A program made the translations under genes and the position numbers. Source: Tubulanus polymorphus (lineage: Eukaryota; Nemertea; Palaeonemertea; Tubulaniformes; Tubulanidae). From it: DNA of 64,000 nucleotides. The stretch covers positions 3,566,072 through 3,630,071 of the forward strand of contig NC_134034.1 of assembly GCF_964204645.1 (NCBI RefSeq), read 5' to 3'. The notes beneath the pieces are model-generated. The model worked only from the letters and a program-made list of their open reading frames with translations. It made no database searches and had not been told where the DNA came from. Shown piece by piece: positions 22,531-34,500 of this stretch. The stretch's first letter is position 1. Every line of letters begins with the position of its first letter.

Positions 22531-25500
22531 GTCCGGTTGCACGAAAAAGTTTAGGCTTAATTCAGTTAAGAACCCACCATCCACGATTTCGGCGTCTTAT
22601 CCGCCAAAATTGAGAACTTCGTCCTTCGCCAGATTTCTCGAGTTTTCCATTCCCAAAGCCGAATAAAAATCAAGAATAAAAACTCTAACAAAAGTTTGAA
22701 ATTTTTACGACCGCTTAAAATACAAGCTACAAAATACAATAATCATAGACTTTATTTATACAGTGTCTTGTTGCTAAACGAACTACTGAAATTGAGGAAT
22801 TCATACTGCATTAACGCAGCCATCCAAAACAAATTAGTAGAGTTGCTTTTGCTTTCACGCCCGCGACAGTTTTCAATTAGTGAAAGATTTCAAATAATTA
22901 CTTTAGGTTAACAAAGCTGTAATAGACCGACGCCGGGCGCCGATGGACATCCCTTTGGTAAACGCGTATATGTGGATACTACGAAGTGTCTTCTTAACCG
23001 ATTCTGACTAGCTGACAAAGTCAGAAAAAAATGACGTCACTTGACATCCGGTTTGCAGTTCATGGGGAAATCGGAAGTAGAATTACGTCACGCTAAAATC
23101 CGGCAGCGAAATAACTAAAATAAGGCCAATTAATGGATCGGGTTATTTCAGAATTTATTTATTTCATGAAATTTCGAACAAGATTGGGTCGATGAATAGT
23201 TTAACAATGAACCGCGTTGATCGAATAGCTGAAATTCCCTTAGCAACGGGGAGCGAATTCATAATAAACAAAACGCGCCGGCGCGCCCGGTTCAGCCATC
23301 GCAGGTTCGAATCCCGGAGAATTACGTTCTCGCGCGCACGTGCGACAGTCAACCCCAGCCGCAGCGCTGAAATATGTGATCATTCATCAAGTTTAATGAC
23401 CCTAAAACTGCGATGAGTCGCATTGTCGTACGATTTCCTTAAAATTTCAAGGCAGCGCGGTGGATCGGCGGCACGGTCTCGCTCCGCGGAGCAGCGACAT
23501 CGCGGTCGGCAAAAACATTAGTCTCCGCCCCTTCTTTCACCAAATAAGGAATTCGATACCGCTGGCCACGTGCACTATTAATTTTGAGCCGTAGATTCCC
23601 GGTACTCGACATACCCCCGAGAATTAGAAACAAATAAATATTTTTTTCGCGAGAGAAATCAATTTTTGTATTGACATTTAAATTTTACAACGTGTCTTTC
23701 ATTATTTCTTGTCTTTCTTTACTTTTCAAATGGAGCTAATTTCTAAATTAACACCAGGTCAAATTCTTCAATCTTGCAAACCGTCTCAGTTTCACCATAA
23801 TATCGGTTTTTACATTTCGGGTTTTACAAAGTGGTTTATAAACCATTGAAAAATTCCTGATACAAATCGAAATAGTAATCTTTTTAGCAGTGGTAAACCG
23901 ACCTGCCCCGGGTAGCCAAAGACCAGTTTATATTTAGTAAAGAAATGGGTCAAGTTATTTTCATAGAAAATTGAATTTCATTTGATCTACCGTACAGATG
24001 AAATGAACAGGTTTGTCATAATTTTCCTAATCAAAATATAAGCCAAAATTTTTAATAACCAGAAATTAGTCGAACCTTAAGAGTTGAAGTTTCATCTTTC
24101 TTTCCCCCACCACTTAACTATATGGCATCAGTTTTCATTTTTCCAAGCTTAACAATAAGAATTGATTTAATTTCTTCAATAATCTAATGCTCGGGGCCCA
24201 AATCTACAGAACAATTTCAATATCGAAATAAAATTGAGGTGTTCCTTTAGTCAGTGACACTATTTTGAGTGTTTTTGTTACACTCCATACGTGAACGAGG
24301 TTGTTTTCGAATCGTTATGATTTCTTAATCTTAGTATGAAAAATTAAATCAAGCTGCAGTGACGAAGCGTCCGTCACTTAGATTTCATCTATTACATATT
24401 AACCTCAAATTTGAACTGATGGTCACTGATCAGTGATTCGAATAATGATGGCATATTTGGCCGTGGCCATTGTTTTGAGAATTGCAAATTCTCTAGCAAT
24501 TGAAATTGAATCGATCCTTTGTCGATCGATCGAAGAGAGATGGAAAATTATTCGATATTATCTGTGTGGTTATATTATATTCGTCGGTCGACCCATTGGT
24601 CGCACCGGCAGGGGGGTGCCAGCCGCCAGTTTTTGAGTTGGCCGGTATCCGATTTGAATTTTAGTGGTTGGTATTATTTTACTTTTGGTCGGTAATAAAG
24701 TTACTTTTAGTCGGTATCATAGTTTACTTTTTGTGGTTGTTACAATTTTGGTCGGTACTAATTTTACTTTTGGTCGATATTGGACGGCTTTTGGTCGGTA
24801 TCAGGCGGTTTTGGTCAGTATTGGGCGGTTTTGGTCGGTATTTAGAACTTAGACACTTAATTTAGACACTGGACGTCTGACTGACAGCGACGACAAAAAA
24901 GTCTAAAAAAAATAGTCGGTCAATTTTAAATATGGCCGTAGTAAGTAGTATACTGTAGTAAAAACGAAATCAGTCTTACGACTTACCTGTCCCCGGTCGG
25001 TATCTACTATCAAACTATATAAAACGGAACCATCCTTAATCAGTACTCCATCAACAACACATGTGTCGTTTCTCTCATGACAAGCGGCGTCGCGTCGCTC
25101 AGGAATTCCGAACCCGGAAGTTTATATTGTCAAGAGGAAAATTCGCAAAATTGTTTCGCGTCGGCTGTAATCAAACCGGTGAAGAGGTTTGCACGCTAAG
25201 TCGATTCGAATCCCAAATTATCTCGAAAAAAAGTGTTCCGCATTAAGTTTGCCCCCTGGTTTGAAATTAATACCTGTCTATAAAACCGGGGCAGATATTT
25301 GATCAGCACAGCAGGGCCGTAGCAGGGGCTAAGGCCCCCTGGAAATTTTGGATGTGGCCTTTTTGCAGATATATTATTGTTATACCTTATAGAACTGCCC
25401 TTTTTCGGGCTTTTCTGCCCCTCCTAAATTCAAATGCTAACTACGGCCCTGCACACAGCAGTAAACCCAACAAACTTCAAATATTTAAAAAAGTTGATCA

Positions 25501-25540
25501 AAAATTGAAATATTACTCAACGGTTTAATATAATACGCGC
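22531..25540. other. Intergenic stretch without a recognisable gene
   Basis: Mostly unique sequence. A CAGGTTCGAATCCCGG motif at 23301-23316 resembles a tRNA T-arm, but I find no matching tRNA body. Part of a foldback element (ATACCTGTCTATAAAACCGG) lies near 25270 and matches 57222-57331. Several short frames lack any supporting feature. Confidence 0.45.
24640..24842. repeat. Degenerate short tandem repeat TTTTGGTCGGTAT
   Basis: Seven or more irregular copies of a TTTTGGTCGGTA motif spaced 24-35 bp apart. Confidence 0.65.
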
Positions 25541-25543
25541 GAT

Positions 25544-25549
25544 TTTATT
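25544..25549 (-). promoter_or_regulatory. Polyadenylation signal AATAAA for ELP2
   Basis: AATAAA on the minus strand, 14 nt past the ELP2 stop codon (25563-25565). This implies a very short 3' UTR. Confidence 0.55.
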
Positions 25550-25562
25550 TCTTAAGCATTTG

Positions 25563-28500
25563 TCATAATGCAGGTAAATAAATATTGAATATTTTGACCG
25601 AATGGTCGCAACTGCAACTCGCGAACTGCAACCAGTTAGCGTTATCTTCATCCCTCCGCTCATCAGAGACTCCGGCCCGACCAGGCTGATTGCGAAATGC
25701 CAGACGCTTCACTGTCGAATGATGTGCCGAACTGCGGAAAAATCGTTAAGGAAAAATTTACACCCTTCAGATTAAATGTTACGAATAGAACGCAGAACCC
25801 AGTCAGGATCATAAAACTAGTGTAACCAATAGAAAATGGAAATTTCGCTGAGAGGCGCTTGGGAATGTTCTGCCTTAGCGTTAAGAGTAAAATCTTTTAA
25901 ATCAAATATAAAAACTTAACTTTTCGAACTAAATTATTTGTCTTAATCTATTATCAAATTGATCGATCATTTCACCTCGTATAATCAATAATAAACCCTG
26001 AATGGTTTATAGGCCTACACAATTAAAGCATTAACCCTGTCTCAAAGTATTAACCTGTTCTACACCGCACTGCAGTGTATAAATCAGCGATGGACTAGGT
26101 ACACCACATCGCGGTATATTGATGATATTAGTTTATTTTTTATCTCTATTGAAAGATAGAAGCACCTGTCAAACACTGTATAAGGCCCCAGACTATTATC
26201 GGTCTGAAAACCCTTGTAATGCTCTCACAGACCCAACACCTTTTTTTTACAAAAAAAGATACTTCATCGATAACTCGGCCACTATCGTCCATTGTTGTTG
26301 TGGTTGTTCAGCAGACGGGTTATACGTTACTATGGAGATCTGTCCGTTATCTAAGCCACACGCGAGTAAATAACTGAAACAAATAGATTACACGATATCA
26401 GACTTAGAATTGACTCGAGGACCCACTGACTTCTCTATGATTGAGACTTGACTCAGTAAAACCCTTTTTTTCGCTCTTGGCAGAAGGTGTGGTGAGTTTG
26501 TATGACACCAAAACAGATGCGGTGAGTTAGTAAGGGACACCAAACAGGTGTGGTGAGTTAGTAAGGGACATCAAAACAGCTGTGGTGAGTTAGTAAGGGA
26601 CATCAAAACAGGTGTGGCGAGTTAGTAAGGGACATCAAAACAGGTGTGGCGAGTTAGTAAGGGACATCAAAACAGGTGTGATGAGTTAGTAAGGGACACC
26701 AAAACATGTGTGGTGAGTTAGTAAAGGACACCAAACAGATGCAGTGAGTAAGTAAGGGACACCAAACAGGTGTGGTGAGTTAGTAAGGGACATCAAAACA
26801 GGTGTGGTGAGTTAGTAAGGGACATCAAAACATGTGTGGTGAGTAAGTAAGGGACATCAAAACATGTGCGGTGAGTTAGTAAAGGACAACAAAACAGGTG
26901 TGGTGAGTTAGTAAGGGACAACAAAACAGGTGTGGTGAGTTAGTAAGGGACATCAAAACAGGTGTGGCGAGTTAGTAAGGGACATCAAAACAGGTGCGGT
27001 GAGGTAGTATGGGACATCAAAACATGTGTGGTGAGTTAGTACGGGACATCAAAACATGTGCGGTGAGTTATGAGGGATACCAAAATTCATCAAATCAAAT
27101 TTATCATTTCATTTTACGCTCAGCTGATTTAGGAGTTCAATTTGTATAACGAAACTGAGTCACCAATCTGAACCAATAGTTTACGTGTTTGGAGTTGATT
27201 TTATATACATTTACCTATTTTTCACCATAACCGGAGCACAGTGAACTGCTGTCACCGAATCTTTCAGCTCGAGTGCTGGAGTTTGAGGGGTCACAAAACC
27301 GAGGCAGCTATCACCTGCACCACCCTTAACTCGCCAACTTATAACCTGCAAATACCGTAGATAATAATCAAACGTCATAACGACCACGATAGAGTCGAAA
27401 AAAGCTTCTCCCAGCAAGTGAGGATCCACCAGGTGTCGCTAGAGTGCAGAAGAACATTATATACTGTAATAAAGGATTGTGGCAAGTGAGGATCCACCAG
27501 GAAATCAAGGGAAATATCCCATACAGGGGACAGTTCATTAAGTTTGACGCAAAAAATAGTACCTTTTTTCAAGGTCTTATCTTGTGTACACACAATGTAC
27601 TATATTAGCAATGACCTCCTGCCTAACGAACGCAATGATTGATTGTGTAGTATGAAACATAAACAAACACCTGTTGTCTACCGGTCTGTTCTATTCTTTG
27701 AGACTTAAATTATCCCGCCATATAGCTTGCCCCTCCTGGATGGATTTACTAGGATGCACCTTTTAAAAGGGGTATTGAATTCACTATATTGTTCCAGACT
27801 CATGGCTGAACAACTACCTAGATGAGAAGCCAGGCTACTACAAGATTATACAGTAGAAATTAGTGCACTTCGATTTATTAACTACGTGTGTACACAGAAT
27901 GTACGTTCTTGCCGTTGAGATCCTACCTAGGGCTTGCGTACGTACTTAATGAACGTTCCCAAAACAGGTCTCATCCACTAATAAATGGACTATAGAAATT
28001 ATTCTGATTTTATGAGTATTTTGATATTTTGGGAGCAGTTCTTTTGCAGTTCTTAAAGAGTGGTAACTAAATACTAGTTGCAGTCAGTTCTGTATATCTG
28101 ACTAATGAAAGACCGACTGTTAGCCAGGCCAGCTTTGCGCGGCATAACTAGTGTTGCCCTAAGTACAAGGGAATAGCACGGAAAGGGTTAATTCAATTTC
28201 ACCTTTTTATCACGCGATGCTGTGAAGAAATATTCGTCGTCCGGCGACCAGCAACACGACCAGATTATTCGCGAGTGAACGGACGTTTTCTTATCGGTAA
28301 ATGCGCAGCGAATGAAACTTCCATCTGAAAATAAGATCTGAATAAAAACGTCTAGCCAGGTTACTTCGTTCAACACAATCCCCTTCACGTCACGCATTTT
28401 CTATAAATCAATGATGACGAATTCTAAAATACGAAAGAGAATTTGAGGCGTAGTTGTGTTCGGAACGAACCAATTAGGCTTTTGTTAACCCTTTCAGTGC

Positions 28501-31500
28501 GTTTACACCGCATTGCGGTGTACGAATCAGTGATGGATTTTGCTAGTACACCGCACTGCGGTGTATTGATTTAATTAGTAATTACTAATTATCTCTCTTG
28601 AAAGATGGCAGCACCTGTCAAACATAGTGAAATACTAGTAACTAACGATACACTGCACCGCGGTGTAGACGCACTATAGTGCTATTCCCGTTATTCAACA
28701 CACTAGGGTGGAATTTTTCAGAATTTTCAAATTATCTTCAGCACTATAGGTATCAATTAGCCAGCACTGAAAGGGTTAACTCAGTTTAGAGGCAATAGAA
28801 TTGTTTCATGTGACGCAAATGAATGCGACAATTTAGATTTTCAGTTCAGTAAGATGACGGAATACGACTTCTACCGTTGAGCGCATTTTGGTTGAGTCGG
28901 TTCACTCCAGCAGCCCAATCCTTGTTCTTGAATGCTTTGGTTTGTTTTTCTCTCACACAGGTTTATGACAAAACATATACATGTACAGTATATGAGTAGT
29001 ACTATAAAGGTTAACTACTATATTTGACGCACGAGCTTTCGCTACTAATGTATAGAAGCTTCATCTGCTGTAGTTTCATCAGGTGAATGACCTGATGAAA
29101 CTACTATACATTAGTAGCGAAAGCTCGTGCGTCAAATGAAATAGTTAATCTACTTAGTACTAATTGCCTGGTTGTATTCATTCTACACCCGGTTAACACC
29201 GACACCCCTCGATAAAACATTATATGTGCGGATATAAGTAAATCAGTATACAGACAAGTCCAAACAAATGTAATTATTGCGTAAACCTAATTGATTTTTC
29301 TCTAAACAGATGCTCCTTTGGTCATAACATTTTTATTTCCTGTCCAGGAAAAACTGAATTCAACAACCTCTTGTCGGGAAAGTCTTCCTTTTTGGAAAAT
29401 CAATATGATTACCTACCTTCGTCAGATCTAGTAAACAAACTCCACGTTCTATCGCGTGAAACGGACAGTAAATATTTGCCGTCGTACGAGAACGCCAGCT
29501 GAGTCACCGTTAAACTATGGCCCGGCAACTCACAGATTTTACGATAGGTCAACAGATCCCATAAAATGACGACGGCGTGGTCCGGCTTCGCTGCCTGCAA
29601 TATCAATGTTCACAAATCATAGTCCGGTTTCACAGTAGACTCCTGATTCAGTAAAGTAATGGTTAGTCTGTCATTGACTTAAGTAATTCAGCAGGGGCAG
29701 ATCCAGGGAGTCCATCAAATTCTTTTGAGCGCCCTTTTTTATTTTATCGAAAAAGATTATCGGTGCATTTCAATGTGGGAGTACGCTTAATATTGCCTTT
29801 TCAGACTTCAAAGCGCCCTTTTGGGATATGACAAATTCCTCGAAATTAGCCACATGATTTGCTTATGTTCAGCAAAATTATGATCGACTTTCTCATTTCC
29901 ACAAGTGTAACGATTCAGTAAAATCGTGATTATGTTCAAACGACCTTTTCATTCTCAATTACTTCAACTATTCACTAAAATTACGATTATTTTCTAATGA
30001 TGAACTTCTCCAATTTACTTGAAAATTATTCTGTAAGGCTATGATGAGTTGCTTATAACAACCTTTTTACAACCTAAATGGCGTCAACAACTCAGAAAAG
30101 TTATGGGGCCAGTTGCTCAATAGTTGGAGTTAGAATTACCCAGTGGATAGTTGACATACTGACAATTGAAAGTACATTGTTACTATGGTATCTATCGGCC
30201 GGTTATCTTTAACCAAAGCTAACCCTGTTACAAATGACAACCTTCTCATTCTCGATGACTATTCCTGGAAAATAATGGTGATTTTACTAACAATGACCTC
30301 CAGATTCTAAATAACCTTAACCCTTTCAGTTCGTCTACACCGCAGTGCGGTGTATGAATCAGTGATGGATTTTGCTAGTACACTGCATTGCGGTGTATTG
30401 GTGTGATTAGTAATTAGTTTTTATCTCTATTGAAAGATGGCAGCACCTGTAAAACATAGTGAAGTACTAGTAACTAACAGTGTAGACGCACTATAGTGAT
30501 ATTCCCGTTATTCAACACACTAGGGCGGAATTTTTCAAAATTTTCAAATTATCTCCAGCACTAGGATATTGATTAGTCAGCTCTGAAAGGGTCAAAACGA
30601 TTGATATTTACCTTACAAGCGGATGCAAGGAGAGTTCCGTCGGCATTCGAAGCCAATGCGAAGATCTCGTTGCCGTGGCCGTATAATTTCTGTACCTCGG
30701 GCCACAGCGTATTCTGTACGAGGTCACTTTCCACAGGTGGTTCTACAAAAACAAATTAATTTTTCGAATATACAATTTTGACCAAAAGTAAACACATCAG
30801 TCTATATATCAAGCCAATCAGATGCGTTTTTACCAGCATAACCATTGCTCTATAAATATCACACATCTGATTGGCATATCGCACATCTGATTGGCTAAAT
30901 ATATAGACTGGTGGGCTCTGAGCAGGAACCTGTCCGCCCAAGAAATCATGGGCCATATATTAGACCAATGAAGGGTTTGTGGCCAAGGTTTGTATTGTCC
31001 TGAGCGCCAGTGGGGGGACAATCGAACTCTGGCAAGCGAGGATGCAGTTACCTTGAAATTGTTTTGGCAGAAAATACGCATCTTGGTCGTATTCGCTAAG
31101 ACTAGTTTTCTCCGGTCGAGGCTGGGTCTGCTGGTCACTCTGGTAGACGGCTTTATTCGATAAGCCTAACGCTGGCACGCTGGCGCCCTCTGGCAGATCT
31201 AATTTTTCCTGAAATTCCAGAAAACGTTGTACTACTGGTACTTGTAAATCGCAAAAAAAATCGCCCTCCTCAGACTCTCACTCAGGAGTTATTCCCAACT
31301 CGGGGTAGAATTTTACCTTTCACAACCACAGTAAGAGACAGAGTCTACTGTATTTCTCAAACTCTTACTCAGGATTTGACACCAACTCGGGGTAGAATTT
31401 TACCGGTCTCAACTTAACCGCAGTAAAAGAGACAGAGTCTGCTGAATTTCACCAACTGAACTCGGTATTTGGCACCAACTCTAGGTAGAATTTTACCAGC

Positions 31501-34500
31501 CTCAACTTTACCACAGTAAGAGACAGAGTCTACCGTATCTCAAAAACTCTTAGTATTTGACACCGACTCCAGGTAGAATTTTATCAGTCTAAACTTTACT
31601 GCAGTAAGAGACAGAGTCTGCTGTATTTCTCAAACTCTTACGCAGTATTTGACACCAACTCGGGGTAGATTTTATGCAGTCTCAACTTTACAGCAAAAGG
31701 GACTGTATTTCTCACAATATTTTTGCTCAGTATCTGACACCAACTCCGGGTAGAATTTTACCAGTCTCAACTTTACCGCAGTAAGAGACAGAGTCTATAG
31801 CATTTCACAAACTCTTTCTCAGTATTTGTCTGACACCAACTCGGCGTAGAATTTTACCAGTCCAAACCTTACCACAAAAAGATACAGATTCTACTGTATT
31901 TCACAAACTCTTACCCGGCGTTTGAATCCATTCCGGGTAGAATTTCACCCGTCCATAAATTCAATCACAATCAATTTCTTACTTACTCTTTTCTCTAAAT
32001 CTCCCGATACGTCGATCTCGCAAATTCTCGCGTAATTTTCCAAGAAGTTTTTCGGCGCGTCAAAAATCCGTATGACCTTTTCGTCGGCACCCGACGCGAA
32101 ACGATACTTGTTGATCATCGTCAAACACTTCAAGTCGTATCCGTGAACCTGCGGCCGCGCGATTTCATGCCATACCACCTGCAAATATAGTAAGGTAGTG
32201 AGCGTACATGGTCGAAAAGTGGGGGGAGGGTCAAAAAGGAGGGGGAGAGGTTAGTTACTGAACTGTGACAGATTGAAAAGGGAGAGGAAGTAGTAAAGGG
32301 AAGGAGAGCGGGATAACGAAAAGGAGGTCATGACTAAAAGGAGAGGCAGTCAGAAGCCAGACTGAACCGTAGTTTGGACTATTTACATAAAGCAATGGAG
32401 AGGGGATGTCGAAATAAGGGAAAGACTATGAGCCAGATGCTCCTAAGTTGGTTAGAGTTAACCGATGGATAGTTGACATAGCGACAATCAAAAGTTCATT
32501 GTTACTACAGTATTTATCGGCCGGATATCTTTAACCAACTTTTGCTCGACTGGACCCGGAAATGACGAAAAAGAGAGGGGTGGCAGAAGGCAGATAGTGA
32601 CACGAGGGGCAGTCAGTAACCTGACTGCACTTCGAAACTAATGTTTCAGGGAGGTTGAAGGTGCTAAGCCGCAATAGCATAATCTCAGAAAACTAAAGCC
32701 CAACGCACACAACGCAGGGCAACAGAGAAACATTGTTTCTGGAAACAATGCTTCCAAGATCAAACATGTTTGATTTGACGAAATGGGTTTCGGTCTCTTG
32801 TTTCCGTGTTTCTTGTTTGCAATTGCATTCGGCTTGATAAACTTTAATACAATATCATAAAAGAACGAACCTGTTTATCGGGTTTAATCCAAGGTGCGTG
32901 AAGCCTGGTCGTCTGATCCGTACTGACTGTTAATAAATACTGTCCGTCGATCGGGTCCCAGGACATGTCCTCGACTGAATTAAAATGGCCGCTTAAAACG
33001 ACCCCCGTTCTCCACTGACTGTCATTCTAAAAAACGAAAAAACAAAGATGAGCATCATTAAACCGATAAAATCCCGGATATCAATTCAACCTCAGCCCGC
33101 TACTGGATCGTGTTTAGGTTCCAATTCTTCGCATTACCTGAGATAATTTCCACAAGTGGAATCCGCCTTGATATCCATGAGACAGAATACTGTAACCATC
33201 CGGGCCGAACTGACAGCCGTATAGACCTAACGTGTTTCCTCCCACTTCACCAACCCGTACCTGAATAGAGAAACATGATGAGAACAAACATTATGGTGAG
33301 TGAGGGCCCACCAGGTGTCGCTAGTGCTCTGTACTAGGACATCAACTACCGCAGCAATTGTGGATTCCACTTGTGGTAAGAGAGGGCCCACCAGGTGTCG
33401 CTAGTGCGCTGTACTAGGACATCAACTACCGCAGCAATTGTGGATTCCACTTGTGGTAAGTGAGGGCCCACCAGGTGTCGCTAGTGTGCAGCAGTAGGAC
33501 ATCAACTACTGCAGTAATTGTGGATTCCACTTGTGGTAAGTGAGGGTCCACCAGGTGTTGCTAATGTGCAGCAGTAGGACATCAACTACTGCAGTAATTG
33601 TGGATTCCACTTGTGGCAAGTGAGGGTCCACCAGGTTTCGCTAGTGTGCAGTAGGACATCAACTACAGTGACAATAGAGGATTTCACTTGTGGCAAGTGA
33701 GGATCCACCAGGTGCGCTAGTTTTCACTTTTTCTTCTACCTTTCTATTAGAATCGAATCAACTTTGGTCCTTGAAGTATATCATCAAAATGTACTAAATG
33801 CCGAGAGTAGAAAAGTGAACACTCATATCTTTTCACTGAATTGAAACTGATTTGTATGTTACATGAATCCAACTGTTAGTCCCAACATCCAGTTGCATGG
33901 TCCCTGTTATCATATGAAATGGAACAAACCTGTTCTAACCAAACGCCGGTTTCCGGGTCCGGATTCCAAACGATCATCGTTTTATCCATACTCGCCGACA
34001 ACAGACGCAACGGTCGACGCTGAGATTTCCCCTCGTGCGGATCGCTTGGTTCACGCTGAGATTTTCCCTTTAATTTTCTCTGCCAATGAACGGCGTATAC
34101 CCAGTTGTCGTGACCGGACAAAACAGTCTCCAAAACAACGGCGTAGCAACATTTCTCACCTAGAACAAGTAAATGATAATGTTTAAGGTTTTTTATTTCA
34201 AAGAAAAATTTTTTCTAAATTTCACATCGTCCTTTGACCAGTTTCTTTTTACCACCTTGGGAATTGAAGTTAAGCTCAGAAATAAAATGAATGCTTAATA
34301 ATCATCAGTGGTGTCTAGTTCATGAAGGCATTCTAACTTATCGAAGAAACTAGGGCTACGAGGACGGACACCGTGCCCACTCGGGAAGTAGTTCGAAATG
34401 CTCAACAATATGATGATTTCGATAATATGTAACATCCTCTGGTGAACATTATGTACAGAAACCAAAGACCTTGATTTTCCCCACAGCTTCTCATCAGCTA

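Noticed and set aside
23270-23345. tRNA gene suggested by CAGGTTCGAATCCCGG
   Set aside because: A T-arm-like motif without a matching A-box, anticodon arm or acceptor stem.
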